Under the pieces are notes generated by a model, which worked only from the letters and a program-made list of their open reading frames with translations, ran no database searches and was not told the DNA's origin. 64,000 bases of DNA from Cristatella mucedo (Eukaryota > Bryozoa > Phylactolaemata > Cristatellidae). A program made the position numbers and the translations under genes. The stretch spans positions 11,335,001-11,399,000 of the forward strand of contig WPIO01000007.1 in the NCBI GenBank assembly GCA_009760855.2, written 5' to 3'. Below are positions 22,246 to 34,381 of this stretch, piece by piece (within the stretch, counting starts at the first letter, position 1; each line of letters opens with the position of its first letter).

Positions 22246-22905
22246 GGCCTGTGCAATCAGGCGCTTTCAGTTGATGCACAACTCTGCAGCTAGGTTTGTC
22301 TGCCGGAAGCATCGCAGTTGCCACACCGCACCACTTCTCATCGACCTGCACAGGCTCCCAAACAAGCAGCTGATCAACTTCACTGTTTTGTCCTCCACTT
22401 TTAGATCCATTCATTCATTGGCTCCAGCCTATATATAAGATCTACTCTAAAGCCAGGCTAGGCGTCGTATCACCCACTTTTCTGACTCAGATCTCAAATA
22501 GATCTGTCTCTAACTACTTTAAAATCTTTTCGAGACCTTACCTTAAGGTCGTATGCCCCTAAAGCCTGAAACGCACTCCAAGTGACGTCACAACACTCGC
22601 AACACATCCTGACTCGACATTCAAAAATAAGCTAAACACACCTCTTTCTCTCACCATTTTGTGGGTCATTGTGATATATTTTTTGTTTGTTTATGAAATT
22701 ATGCTGATATCCACGATATATATGTATATATATAAATGTATTTAATTATAGATCTATCACGATATCAATGGGCTGACACTTTGCATGTTGACATTGTGCA
22801 TTGTACCGCCAGCCATCTGATCATGCTTCCTTTACAGCATCTATAATGTGCCTAGAACAAGATTAAGTTCAATTTTGACGATATAAAAATGTATTGTACT
22901 AATGT
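22246..22905 (+). mobile_element. LINE Family A, C-terminus to 3' end
   Basis: Plus strand from the LQLVQNS-type region (tttcagttgatgcacaactc) through the C-terminal coding (ctaaagcctgaaacgcactc, about 22560) and the 3' UTR to the hairpin gtgcctagaacaagattaag (22849-22868) and a weakened tail taatgtt. The hairpin is degraded on its 3' side (aattttgacgatata). Confidence 0.87.
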
Positions 22906-23779
22906 TACAAACTTTATTATTTTCATAATGTAGACAAGTCAATTTGACAGCAATAGAGGGCTACAGGTATTCAAATAATGACCATGACGCACAACAATGA
23001 CTACGTGGCCTAGCGCTCAAATAAGCTCAAATGCCAAGGCCATTCCTGAATCGCAACTTGCAGCCTATTCCACGGCCTGAGTCATTGTCTGGCCTTGGCC
23101 ATACGTTAAAGGACCACTAATAAAGAATGCCAGACGTAATCTTGCCGATTCAGTAGGCTGCACAGTTTCAAAATAATCTAGACGCGACTTGCAAGGCATT
23201 ATCATTCACTTGAAGAAATCGAGGACTTAGTGGGATCTTTGGCCAGTTGCTGCACTAAGTACTCCACAATTCTGGATAGCGATCAAACGCAGTGGCTGGA
23301 ACTATCGGAAAGTAGGTTTTATATCTGCGCCGAAGAATATCACTTGCTCTTCGTTCAAAGTGGAGTGGTGGAGCGGAGCAGCCGATCTCTCGCGGAGCGA
23401 ACCGGACAAATTTTGTGACGAAGAACAAAAGGTTAGTACGTCGCGCAGGAGTCACTAGCACACCTATCTAATCAACGGCAAGGTTACATTCGATTGGCGC
23501 AGTAATGAGGACGAGAATACTTTTAAGGCACCACATGAGAGCTTGATTATTGAGGCACTAGCATACGTTGGAAATGAAGCATCCGTTAAGGACAGTGATA
23601 TGCAGTTGCAGCACCCGTGAGCGTCGAAAGGGTAATTCACATGGACAAAAGAGCCCCGTGTGAGGAACTGCTTGTTCATTGTTTCGCTTTAGATGTCGTC
23701 TGGTCAGGTATGACGTTCGTTAGCAGCGCAGCTACACTACACGACCAGAATCCAAGGAGCGGGTCATGCGAGGGGGCCA
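22906..23779. other. No recognised gene
   Basis: Nothing identifiable; short open frames only. Confidence 0.5.
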
Positions 23780-25510
23780 AAAGCCTGGAAGTTGTGGCCC
23801 CTCGCCATCCGCCCGCGCCAATCAGTCGACAATTCCTGGCTTTGCGCCAAAGAGCGCCAAAGGGTCGGGGGCCGAAGGTTCTGCCCTCTTCTTTGGCCGC
23901 ACTGTCCAGGCCTTCGGCTAAAATGTCGGGGTCACTGGCAGACGCGTCCTGTCGCGTACGAAATATCCGTCATGAAAGGCCCACGGCGGCCATTTTGAGC
24001 TCGACTGCCAGTCCCCTCCGCATCCGCTTTCCCAGCTGAAACCGCATCGTCGGTCGAACGCCAGGCAGTGGCCCCGCCGCTGCCGCCGCCGCGTAGCTCC
24101 TGCCGCCGCAGCCTCGTACAGCGTCGAGATATCGCTCGAGCTGCGGCAGCGGCAGCGGCACATCGTGCGATCTGCAGCGGCGGTGGCGGCGGCAGCGGCA
24201 GCGGCAACAGCATATCGTGCGATCTGCAGCGGCGGCGGCGGCGGCGGCGGCGGCAGCAGCAGCAGCGCGCCACATGGGAGAAAGAAACGCGAATGCCCGT
24301 GAGATACGTGCAAGCGCTATCGACGAGGTTAATTGAGGACAGACGGGGCGCGCGCGAGCGGGCAGCATGCGTTGCTAGCGCAGCTTCGCGCTGGTCGAAG
24401 CGACCGCACGCGGCTGCAATCTCAGCACTGCAGCCTGCGGGGCGCTGGCGGTGCGCTGGCGACCAAGTGAAGCTACAAGCATGCCACCCCGACGCACGGT
24501 TCCAAGGCGACGCCGCGCTGGTGAGCGCCCCGGAGGACGCACGCCGCAGTTCCTAGTCCGAGAGGCCTGGGGCCCCGACGGAGCGCCGATCGACGTGGTT
24601 CTAGCTAGGAAACGCGGTGCTTCAACGAATGGTGGGTGGGGGGTCTGCTGTTCAGTGAGCGTTTTTCTTGGAGATTGAATGCTCACCTGAGTGATCGCCG
24701 AAAGAAAATCTACTACGACTCGATCCTGCAAGCGACGCCCCGACAGGGGCGTCGCTGCTGCCGCGAGAGCGTGCGCCGCCGTCGTCGGCGCTGCGAGACC
24801 GAGCCGCAATGCGCGCCCGCGAAGGCCGCCGGCGTGCTTTCGCGGCGCGGGCACGCCGGATCGCCGCGCCCGCGCCTAACCAACATGAGCCTGCGCAGCT
24901 ACGTGGTTTTGTTAAATAAAACGAGCGACGGAGAGGTAGCGTACGCCAGCGGAGCGAGCGAGCTCGCGAAGGTGCGAAGTGCTGACGACTGAATGCCGAC
25001 GTCAGGCGTAGCTGAATTCGCAGCTTGAATCGACAGTAGGTCGGACGAGCGCTCGGCGGCCGCCTTCCTTAGGCGCTCGTGCGCGACGGCGGTGGCGGCG
25101 GCTTTCGGCGTCCCGATCGATGACGAGCCGCGGAGCAGACGCGCCGCAGCGGCGGGCCACTGGTGTCGCCGTCGCCGCCGTTGCGCTCGTGGCTGTTGCA
25201 GCTGAAGCTGCTGCTGCTGCTGGACAAAGAGGCTTCCTCCTCGGTCCTGGACACATCCTGGACACGGCTGCACGGACCCTCCACGGCGCCAGAGCTGCGG
25301 GTGCAAGATCTCGTCGATCAGCAGCGGACGGACGGCGCGCGCGCCCTCAGAGACACTCGCCAGCCGGTTGTCGCTGCCTACGCGGTGCGGCGCCGCCGAC
25401 TGGAGAGGGCAACGGAGCGACCGGCCGGTGGTCACGTGACAAAGCTAGTTTTTCGCGAGGCGCCATGTCGTCCGGGTCGCGTTTCGCCGCTGGCCCGTAT
25501 TTAGGAAAGT
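23780..25510. other. GC-rich, CpG-dense block, 1.7 kb
   Basis: Dense CpG and GCN-triplet sequence. 24065-24275 holds imperfect (GGC)n/(CAG)n repeats, including a 52-bp-period duplication of atcgtgcgatctgcagcggc (starts 24162 and 24214). Open frames of up to 178 codons occur on both strands and translate to Ala/Ser/Arg runs. No domain is recognised. Confidence 0.5.
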
Positions 25511-26112
25511 GACTAACCGACCGTACAAGCACAGCACTCTAGCGGCAAAAGGTTATCTCCCCTTCTTTCAAGCACACGCGCTGACGCGTGGCGCTGATCC
25601 TTGCGGGTCTGCTGATTTGCTCGCAGGCGCTCGCTCAGAGCGGCGGCGGCGGCCTTGACGCCGGGTGCGGCATTGACGCTGCGGACCGCCTCGCTATATA
25701 TATTTGGTGTCTTTCGACATGTGACATAACCGTGCAGAATTCTAGAATCTACGACGTGAACCAGTAGCACGCCGTCTCAGCAGAAAATAGCCCGCCTTTC
25801 TACGCTGTAGCTCACACGCGCAGTACCCTCCTAGGTAGAACGGCTCAACGTCGAATGGGTGAGTGGGATGGGGATATTTCTCACAGTATGCACGCTGACG
25901 TTAGCAGTTAAATGGTTTGCTGCAAGTGCACGGAAAATAGCAAAATTGGCTGCACCTTTAATGAAATTACGCAAAACGTTGCGGTGCGAGCTCTTGATTA
26001 TGTAGCAGCTCAGCAGGCGAGCAAAGAGGTATTATGCTTCACGTTAGGCTTAGCATGGTACCACCTGCTCTTCTGACCATTGTAGTTTAGCTGTGCCTGT
26101 AAGTAACTTCAA
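25511..26112. other. No recognised gene
   Basis: No coding or repeat signal identified. Confidence 0.5.
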
Positions 26113-26398
26113 ATAATTTGGAAACCGTTCGTTGGCTCCCAAAGCCTAGAAATCACCTCTGACTGAGGTCGCGACATCCCCTGACTTGACACAATTTGAA
26201 AAGACGCCATAAGCTCGCCTGTTCCACGCCGTATTCATTTGGCTCATGTGAATTTTCTTTTGCGTGCTTGCGCGTGCCGAAACTATGCATTTTAAGACTA
26301 CCTAACTGCCATTCTTCCTTTCCAGCGTCTGTTTAGTGCCTAGAGTGAGGTTTAGTTCTCTTTAGGAGCTAAATAAATATACTATTTTCACTAATATG
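26113..26398 (+). mobile_element. LINE Family A 3'-terminal fragment
   Basis: Plus strand: cccaaagcctagaaatcacc (the AWNSLP coding), cgtcacgacatcccctgact-like DNA, then 3' UTR and hairpin gtgcctagagtgaggtttag ... ttaggagctaaataaat (26336-26380). Strongly diverged and frame-broken. Confidence 0.82.
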
Positions 26399-26476
26399 GC
26401 CGTCCGCGGCGTCCGAAATCTTCTCCCCTAGGCTAGGAAAGCTAGAGTCTCCGCCGATGAGGGGCGTTTAGTCTGA

Positions 26477-26583
26477 AATGTAATGTAATGTATCTCCGTC
26501 AGTAACTCCACAAAGTCATAAAGACCATGTGGGTGTTACACAGGAGAGTTTTGTATAGCGCACTCACAGCCTAAGCGGCTTTC
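26477..26583 (-). mobile_element. LINE Family B 3'-terminal fragment
   Basis: A 107-bp, severely 5'-truncated Family B end on the minus strand: tail (TGTAA)n at 26477-26491, the 3' hairpin, and taagcggctttc at its 5' limit. It is close in sequence to the 57742-60600 copy (26490-26580 against 60490-60585), so it is relatively young. Confidence 0.93.
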
Positions 26584-26689
26584 ACCGTTTCACTTAATGG
26601 GGAGATATACCAAAGCGCGACGCCGAGATAAATGAGGACACATAGCGGTAAACGTTGCAGCAATACTAAAACAAATTGGCTGTGGGCGG

Positions 26690-26800
26690 CCAGAGGCACA
26701 GCCAGGATTGGAGCGTGCGAGGGCGGCGGAGCCCCCCCCCCCCTGTAAAGGGAGGGTCTGGGGGGCCCCCCAGGGCCTGCGGCAAGCAAAAACTGGTCGA
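26690..26800. repeat. G/C-run patch with C12 and a 16-bp palindrome
   Basis: Contains a run of 12 C (26732-26743) and the perfect palindrome ctggggggccccccag (26758-26773). The leading cacagccaggattgg resembles a phrase common in dispersed invertebrate repeats, but I cannot assign a family. Confidence 0.5.
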
Positions 26801-26899
26801 AACGACGCCGAAATGGCCAGCCAGGTAGGCCATTTAGTGATATTTCTTCAGCTCTAGAATGAGTTTTAAAGCCACCATAGTTTATTCGATAAACAGCCG

Positions 26900-27310
26900 G
26901 CGAACGCTCATTGGCTCAACGGCTCACACCTAACAGACTAGGTGTGGCAGCTGCCATCCCCTGGCTCCGCAGACACTATGGCCAATCGTCATCGCCGACG
27001 GCGATCGAATAGACGGCAGAAATAGCGACATTTTCCCCATCGTCGCGCGCCGCTGGCATCTTCTGCCAGTGCTTGCCGCGTCGCCGTCCTCAGCTGCGAC
27101 GCTGCGACACCTCGACTTCGTGGAGGTCACGCAAACAGAACGGCGACGCCGGCTCACGGCGAGCGACCGCCTCTGGCGTCCAGTCAGCGTGCGACGACAC
27201 TTGCCGCTATCCACAGTGCTCGCAAGAGGCCGCCGACGAGCCGCCGCCATTGCACGCTACCGATTCGCCGAGGCCGAGTGGTCGCGTTTAAAGGGCAACG
27301 ATGGAACCAA
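26900..27310. other. GC-rich block
   Basis: CpG-rich, open frames on both strands, no recognisable product. Confidence 0.4.
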
Positions 27311-27409
27311 AATAGTCTTGGACGTGACAGCTGCGAAACGCACTAATTCTACGACGAGTCCACGTCGCTTTGGTAGTTGAACGCCTAAAAAGAGAATTTC
27401 ACCTCGATC

Positions 27410-27968
27410 TCGCTGATGCTCGGGGCGAGTTTATTTCCGCAGCGGAGCCGCTGCGACTGCGAGCCGCTCCCCGTCACTCTGCATGTTACAACTAATAAAT
27501 GCCTATCGACGCAGCGACATATAGCACCCGCAGATTCCCTCTTTCTTTCCTTCTCTCACTCGCTCTTCCTGCTCTCACTTGGCCCCTTCTCTCTTTTTCA
27601 CACCGCTCCGTAGTACGTGTCTCGCATGCTGCACGCAGCGACCGTAGCGCAGGCTCGCCCTTCGCGGGAGGTTTCGAAAGGCGCGAAGCACTAGCTTACC
27701 CGTCACAAGCAGGCAGTCTCCAGAAAAGTCATTCGCCAGTTCGTGTAATTCATTCAAGTCCTCCACTAAAATGTCAAAAAATGCACTATGGCATCTCCTT
27801 ACCAGCGAGCGGCAGCAGACGTCAGTCCCACGTTCGCTTTCGTTTTGTTTTTTTGCGGTCCGTCCGGCTTCGATTCTCGTCGCGTTCGCTTCGAGAGGCC
27901 GAACGAATGGCGGATCAATTGGAGTCGTGACGCAGCATCGCGCCCTAGTAGCGACGTGGCCCGAGCTG

Positions 27969-28036
<68 letters not shown>

Positions 28037-28860
28037 GGAGGCGGGCGTGAACAGTCCGCTCAGTGCCCGCAAGCCCGATGAGACCGCCTGGTGTAGCGCG
28101 CCGGTGCGCTCTACCAATCATGGCGTCAAACCTCTCGGCTTCCGGTGGGCACGGCGATCGCTCTTCGCAGCCGGCGAGCCGCAGCAGCGTGGCTCCAACG
28201 CTCTCCCATTGCGAACTTGGCTGAGCGCCCAACTCGATCGCGGGCATTGAATTCTAAATTCCTGGGCAGCGAGAGCCTAATTCGAGCTTCGCTGCCTCGG
28301 AAACGCGCGAGCGTCGGCTTCGGGCGTCGAGGGCCGTCCGCGGCGAGCCGCCGCTCCGGTTCTGCCGAGAGCTCGACGGCGGCGCGGCATTTTCCCGCAG
28401 CGCACGCCAGCAATCGAACGGTGACACGTATCGTCGATGGCGAAGACTCGAGCCCCCCTCGATCCTATTGAGTGACTCGGACATTTCGAACCGCGGAGCA
28501 TTTCAAACGAGTTCGCTCGCGCTACGTCGACTCGAATTCGGCTGCCCCCCTCGTCCGAGGAGACCCTACGGGTTCGGCAAGTCCGCTACCTCACTTAGGG
28601 CTACGCACTCGCTCGTGCCGATGGTTGGCGCTTAAAGGAAATGGCGCTCGAAGGAAAGGGTGAAGAGTGCTCTAGGGCGCTTGAAGGAAATGCTCCCAGC
28701 GATCGCTCAAGCAACAGCACAGCGTAGTGGGCGTAGCGGCACCATGACCATACGTACCGTTTCCGACGTGGCCCATTCTGCGAAGCTCGCTCGCTCGGTC
28801 GCCTGGGAAAACCTGCTGCTTTCGGTACCTGTCGAGATCCTGTAAGCACAATTGCGGTAC
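27410..28860. other. GC-rich block with internal (CT)n
   Basis: CpG-rich apart from the microsatellite at 27972-28036. Overlapping open frames of up to 180 codons read through the repeat and are not credible genes. Confidence 0.45.
27972..28036 (+). repeat. (CT)n microsatellite
   Basis: About 32 CT units with a single TTT interruption near 28022. Confidence 0.98.
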
Positions 28861-29267
28861 CTGTTTACTGGTAAAGGCGGCTGCGGCGACATTTATCATT
28901 CTAGCTTAGTTAAGAGCTGTGAAAGACACCTGGACCATGGTTCCCACAAAGTGTGGGCATTATAATAGCGGCCGTATGTCTGCATCTGTCACATTATGAA
29001 GCCCGTGCGGTCATCCATCCTAGGATGAGCTGGCCTAAGAGACGTTAATCTCGTCTGCGCCTCTAGCGGTACCGCCAGGCCCCGGGGACGCCCAGGCAGC
29101 ACGTCTGTGGCTGCGCGAGAGCGTGCTGCACGAGTGCACGCTTCGGCAGAGCCCGAGAAGAGCCAGCGGTTTGGCCGATTCGCAGGCAATTTTTGGATGT
29201 ACTTGGCTTGGTCAAGAGTGCGAAACCAGGAGGCAGGCATTCGGCGGTTGACTAGCTCAGAAGTGAG
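28861..29267. other. No recognised gene
   Basis: Nothing identified. Confidence 0.5.
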
Positions 29268-29770
29268 CTAATAATAATAATAATAATTATGCACTTGATA
29301 AAGCGCCCTCAGAGAACTCAATCTCTTTCTAGGCGCTTTGCATTTGCTGCAAAGGGAAAAGCAATTGAATGGTGAGTAATATCATGCTTGATAAACGAAC
29401 AAATAGAATAACATGGTTAGGGGTGACATGCACAGGGTCAGCATGCAAATGTGGTTATGTGGCAGCATGCACAGTGTCAGCACGCATAAGCACACGAAAG
29501 ACGAATCACAGGGGCCCACTAAATGCTATCCTAAATAGGTGTGTTTTTAAGTTCTTTTGAAATGTGGTCAAGTCAGGGGATGTTCTGACGCAAGTCGGTA
29601 GGGAGTTCCAGGCTTTGGGAGCACACGAACTAAATGCACGGTCTCCAAAGGATTTGAGGTTTGTACGAGTTATTTGCAGACTGTTGGATTCCGAAAGGCA
29701 GGTGGTACGATGCTTGGCCTGGTGGCGGAGTAGATCTGAGAGATAGATAGGCTGGAGCCAAATAGTCGAC
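29268..29770 (-). mobile_element. LINE Family A 3' end
   Basis: Minus strand: (TAA)n tail at 29268-29286, hairpin aagcgccctcagagaactca ... ctttctaggcgctttgc (29299-29342), long 3' UTR, then coding that reads FGDRAF-type and AWNSLP in reverse (gagttccaggctttgggagc, 29602-29621). It is close to the 54119-54463 copy along its shared length, so these two belong to the same recent subfamily. Confidence 0.93.
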
Positions 29771-29950
29771 GATCCGGTGGCTTGAGTGGTCGGTGATAGC
29801 GTTGATAATTATACAGCTCGTACAGAGGGCTGGAAGCGCCCTATGCAAATGGCGCGCCTATACTGCTCTGTCTCTTCTACGATCTCTCACACTTTCGCTC
29901 TCACTCTGTCACACAAGCTCTCTCTTTTCTCGCTCAGGCGCACACTCTCA

Positions 29951-29952
<2 letters not shown>

Positions 29953-29987
<35 letters not shown>

Positions 29988-30011
29988 TCTATCTCTCTCT
30001 CATTCTCTCTC

Positions 30012-30046
<35 letters not shown>

Positions 30047-30060
30047 CTCTCTCTCTCTCC
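29953..30060 (+). repeat. (CT)n microsatellite
   Basis: Interrupted CT repeats with ATCTC and CATTCTC variants; surrounding 29860-29950 is also C/T-rich. Confidence 0.97.
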
Positions 30061-30074
30061 TTACAAAAATACGA

Positions 30075-30241
30075 GCCGATTTAACAGCCTATTTTGCATA
30101 ACAACAGAAGAGCCTTTACGGCTGTCGCCACCGCTTGCCGCGGCGATAAAGTATCACCCACCGCAGGACTTGAACCCACGACCTTACGACATAGGTCGTG
30201 AAAAGCAAACGCCTCACCTATCGCGTGCCATCACAGCTCAC
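30075..30241 (-). mobile_element. SINE1 copy
   Basis: Minus strand: tail gatttaacagcc, hairpin AGCC/GGCT (agcctttacggctgtc), cggcgataaagtatcaccca, inverted B box gacttgaacccacg (30166-30179) and head cctcacctatcgcgtgcc. It sits between two C/T-rich tracts. Confidence 0.92.
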
Positions 30242-30640
30242 CTGTCCCTCTCCCTTTCATCCTCTCTCGCAGTCCTCGCTCTCTCACCCTCGGGCGCTCT
30301 TTCTACGTCCGTTCTCCCTTCCTTCAGCTCTCTGCCTCGCACCTTCCGTCTCCCTCTCATTGTTTTCGACTCCCTCTCGTTAATCCCTCTTCCATCCATC
30401 CTCTCATCTTCCATCCATCCTTCAATCCATCCTCTCGCACGCGCTTCTCGCTCTCCTCTCCGCTCTCTCTGTCCTCTAGACGTCTCCCATCTGGTCTTTT
30501 CTCTCCCTCTCAATTCACTTCTTTCTCTCCATATCGCCCCGCTCTCGTCTTCCCGGCGTCCGCCGCTCTCCCTTACGCAATCTCCGTCCTCCTCTTCTCT
30601 TTCGACACGACACGAAGGCTTCTGTCTCGGGGAAGCCTAA
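30242..30640 (+). repeat. C/T-rich low-complexity tract
   Basis: Pyrimidine-rich imperfect repeats including (CCAT)n at about 30390-30430. The 284-codon plus-strand frame from 29786 reads straight through it and is an artefact of low stop-codon density. Confidence 0.85.
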
Positions 30641-32433
30641 GGAAAGCCGCATAGCCGCTTTGGCTACGTACAAGACCTCCGCTCATCATTTCGATCGAGC
30701 CACGCGGCCCGCGGAGGTTGCACAATTAAGCGAGAGGGGGCGGGCAGAGCCCTCTGGGAAAGTTAGAGGAGAAGCGACTATGGGCGGGGGGGGGTGCCCA
30801 GCACGGAGCAGTAGGAGGAGCCGACGGAGCAGCTTGGCGCTCGCACGCTGAGCGAAGCGACGAGGTGGCGTCGTTGCCTTGCCGACCGTTACGGTCGGCC
30901 GCGACGGAGCAGTCTGAAGTCGGCAGGACTCGCCAGCCGCCTCGCTTTCTGTCGGACGCTGCCTCGCGCTTTGCTGAAGGGAGATCTCTTGCGGCACGGC
31001 CGCGTCGTACTGCGGCGACATCGACTGGCGTCGCCTCCCCCTGCGCAGCGGCTCGCTCGGCCCGGCCGCTTCCGGCGCGCGATCGGGTTTCGAGCGAGGC
31101 CCCGTAGCAGCGCCTTCCTGCCCGAGGCGTTCGCGAACTCGAGAAGTCGCGAGTAGGCGATCGAGCGGAGCACGACCTTACCTCTCGCGGCGAGAGCTGC
31201 TGCGCTCACTGTTTTGTCTTACGTCGCGACTCGTCTCTGGTGGCGGCGGCGGTGGATGCGGTGGCGGCGTCGTCGGCGGCGTCGGCGCGAGATCGTTCCG
31301 GTCCTGCCCAGGGATAAATCGCGCTCTCAGCGGCAGCCCGGCGCGGGTCGCGTCGCGCCGTGCGGGGCTCAGATGGGGGGGGGGCGCTCGGTCTAGAGAG
31401 GCCGCTCGCTTACGCCGCCGCCGTCGCCGCCGATTCGCGGCCCAGTACCTACTCAGCGCAGCAGCAGGCGAGCAGTGTGGAGGGCTCTGGGCTGCCTTCA
31501 GCCGTCAAACGTTGACGCTTTTATACGATAGCCGGTCGTGTGCGCTTGGATGGGCGGCGGCGAGCTGACCTTAAGAGGGTGTGGCCAGAGCCTCGCTTAG
31601 CGGCCGGCGGCAGCAGCGGCGGCGGGCACGTCGTCGCATCGAGTTGCCGGCCGCCGATCGGCCGCCGGTGGGCGGGCAGTAGCTGCGCGGGCCGTCGGCC
31701 CGCTCGACGGCCCGCCCGACGGTGAACCGCCGTCGGGCGGCGGAGCGAGGCTACAGATGCAGCGAGCGGCCGGCGGCAGTAGCAGCCGCTCGCGGCCGGC
31801 GTCTGTACGACGCGCGCGTGCAGACGATGCGAGCGCCGCTCGCTCGGACGGTCGATCCGTGGGCCGCGCCGCCTCGCCGGCCGCCGCACCATTGCTGTCT
31901 GCCAGCTGGCCTAGCCGTACATAGGTTGGTCGCGCTCGAAGTCGGCGCGAGTCGGCCGCGACACGTCGGCGGCGGCGTGTCACGACCGCGCCACTGCCTC
32001 TCCTCGCTCACGCCTCACCTCCGCTTTACTTTCGTCTCACCTTCGTCCGAGGCATGAGTGGCGCCGGCAAATCGCGCGTCCGCGCGCCACCAACGAGCGC
32101 CGCCGCCGCCGACAATGATGCCGCGACGCCGCCCTCTATAGGGCGGCGCGCGCCCGGTACCGGCGACTTCGGGTTGGTCGCGAGACTGTGCTGTAATGGC
32201 TCCGAAATGTATCTTTAAGCAAAGCGTAAACACGACCGCCCGCCGTCGCGACTGTACGCTTCGCTCTCGGTAGAGATCTGGAGGCAGCAAGCCCCGGACG
32301 GGTAGCGACGGGACCTGCAGCAGCCAGTGACTGCGACCCGGATGAGGCGAACCGCCAGCCAGCGCCGAGCGCGGACCGCTTCCTGCTCGCCAAGCCTCGA
32401 CCCTCGACAGGGCCGCCGCCGCCGCGTCGCAGC
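30641..32433. other. Largest GC-rich, CpG-dense block
   Basis: About 1.8 kb of CpG-dense sequence (for example ggcggcggcggtggatgcgg, cgggcagtagctgcgcgggc). Open frames of 80-130 codons in most phases, Arg/Ala/Pro-rich, none recognised. Compositionally it is the best candidate for a host CpG island, but no transcript can be inferred. Confidence 0.5.
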
Positions 32434-32892
<459 letters not shown>

Positions 32893-33015
32893 GTAATTCA
32901 TTCGTTTGGTGCCATGAAAGAGAACGTAATCTCTATCCAGGCGCATCCCATATGCCTCCCGGACTTGAGCCCACGACCTCGTCGTCAAAGGTTAACACTT
33001 CACTCCTGGGCCAAG
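32893..33015 (-). mobile_element. SINE2 copy
   Basis: Minus strand: head cttggcccaggagtgaagtg, B-box region gtcgtgggctcaagtccggg (about 32979-32960), then the Family A-like tail gcgcctggatagagattacg and ttctctttcatggcacc plus AT-rich end. The outer stem reads GCGCC/GGCAC. Confidence 0.85.
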
Positions 33016-33276
33016 TCTGGGGGCTGTCCGTTAGGGGCGCGCTGGGCGGAAACGCAATTCCGTGAGCAAAAGAATGCCGCCGCGTAGCTCCCTTCAGGCA
33101 GCAGTTCAGGTGTCAGGTACGGAAAAATTACTCTGCTAGACGGACGCTCCGACAAGAACGAGCACCATGAAGGCGCGCTACGTGCTGGCAATGCTTTAAT
33201 CTGTGCGGTAAGGGCGTGTAAAAACAGTATGAGCGAGGAGCGAAGGAGATAGAGGCAATGATAGCGGGAGGTAGAG

Positions 33277-33278
<2 letters not shown>

Positions 33279-33368
<90 letters not shown>
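33279..33368 (+). repeat. (GA)n microsatellite
   Basis: About 45 near-perfect AG units, followed by GGGAGGGAGG. Confidence 0.99.
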
Positions 33369-33374
<6 letters not shown>

Positions 33375-33539
33375 AGGAAGGGATTGAGAGGACAGTGAGG
33401 AGAATTCAACGCACAGCTTCGCTTCCTGGCAGCAGCAGAGCGATATGAGATCCGGCACTCCGACAGGTACAAGACGTGTTTCCCAAGGAGCACCGCAAAT
33501 GAAACCATTACACTAGCGGTGTTAAGTGCAGTGAGGGAG

Positions 33540-34325
33540 GGATTTTCAAGTATAACCCGAAGAAGCATTTTCAGGTTAGTAGCACGGATGTCTTACCAAG
33601 CTCCGGCCGCCCACGTTCGACGACAAAAAGGGACGACCTTCTGCTAAAGCTGTCTGCACTGGGTCGAAGAAAAACACCACTACGAGCTCTCTCTAAGACC
33701 TTAGCAGAGGCCATCGACAAGGCTGTAAGTATTGATACGGTTTGCAGGAGACTTTATGAGCACGACATTTACAGATGAGTTAGTAAACGAAGCCATTAAT
33801 TAACGAACGACAATGAAAATGCCGTCTGCAGTGGGCCCTCAATACGCCCACTTAACAGCTGCGGACAGGAGCCGTATTCTGTAGACCAATGAAAAAAAAT
33901 TCATGGTCCACGGAGAAGCGTGGCGAGCGGAGGAATTTCTTCAGTCGAAAAAGCGACGAGTACCCGTACCCGAACTGCTTGCAGTCTACACTCAAGTACG
34001 GAGGTGGAAGTGGGTGCTTGTTCGACCTTGCTGTTCGGCTTCCGGCATAGCAACTCTACACCAAATTCTACTCTCAAGAGGATTATAGTCAGGAAAGTGT
34101 TCATGGACATCGTCGACAATTTTGGCTTGCCCTGAGGCAGAGCTCTTGTGGGGGAGGACTACGCTTGGCTAATGGATAATAATTCCAAGCATACTGCTAG
34201 GGCAGCGAAGCAATTCTTCGCCGATTCAAGTGTCCGAGTACTTAGTTGGCCAAGCCAATCTCCCGATCTGAACCTTTTTGAGCATCGGTGGGAAAAGCTG
34301 GAACGCTCACTTAAAGCTGAGAACA
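33540..34325 (+). pseudogene. Tc1-family (DD34E) transposase relic
   Basis: Tc1 transposases cut and paste DNA elements between terminal inverted repeats. Here the plus strand encodes, in order, the junction after the DNA-binding domain (SGRPRSTTKRDDLLLKLSAL, from 33602), a second helix-turn-helix-like stretch (SIDTVCRRLYEHDIYR, to about 33774), the first catalytic region, the middle (CCSASGIATLHQI, about 34030-34068), the second catalytic block MDNNSKHTARAAKQFF (from 34171) and SWPSQSPDLNLFEHRWEKLER (about 34240-34302). The spacing from DNN to the Glu of FEH is 34 residues, the Tc1 signature. The first catalytic segment reads stop-T-N-E-K-K-F (about 33880-33900), so a Trp is a stop and the catalytic Asp is Asn. 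Several frameshifts and stops confirm a dead copy. The C-terminus and inverted repeats were not found. Confidence 0.9.
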
Positions 34326-34381
34326 GCGCTTTTTGTTTGGCTTTGGTTAGCTTTGGTTGGCTGTGGGACTGCATTACTAGT

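Noticed and set aside
21556-22905. Classic twin-priming inversion of one Family A element
   Set aside because: The two arms overlap by hundreds of bases of element sequence, whereas twin priming joins non-overlapping or barely overlapping parts. Kept only as a head-to-head observation.
29786-30640. 284-codon plus-strand frame
   Set aside because: It consists of (CT)n, a minus-strand SINE1 copy and a C/T-rich tract; no domain.
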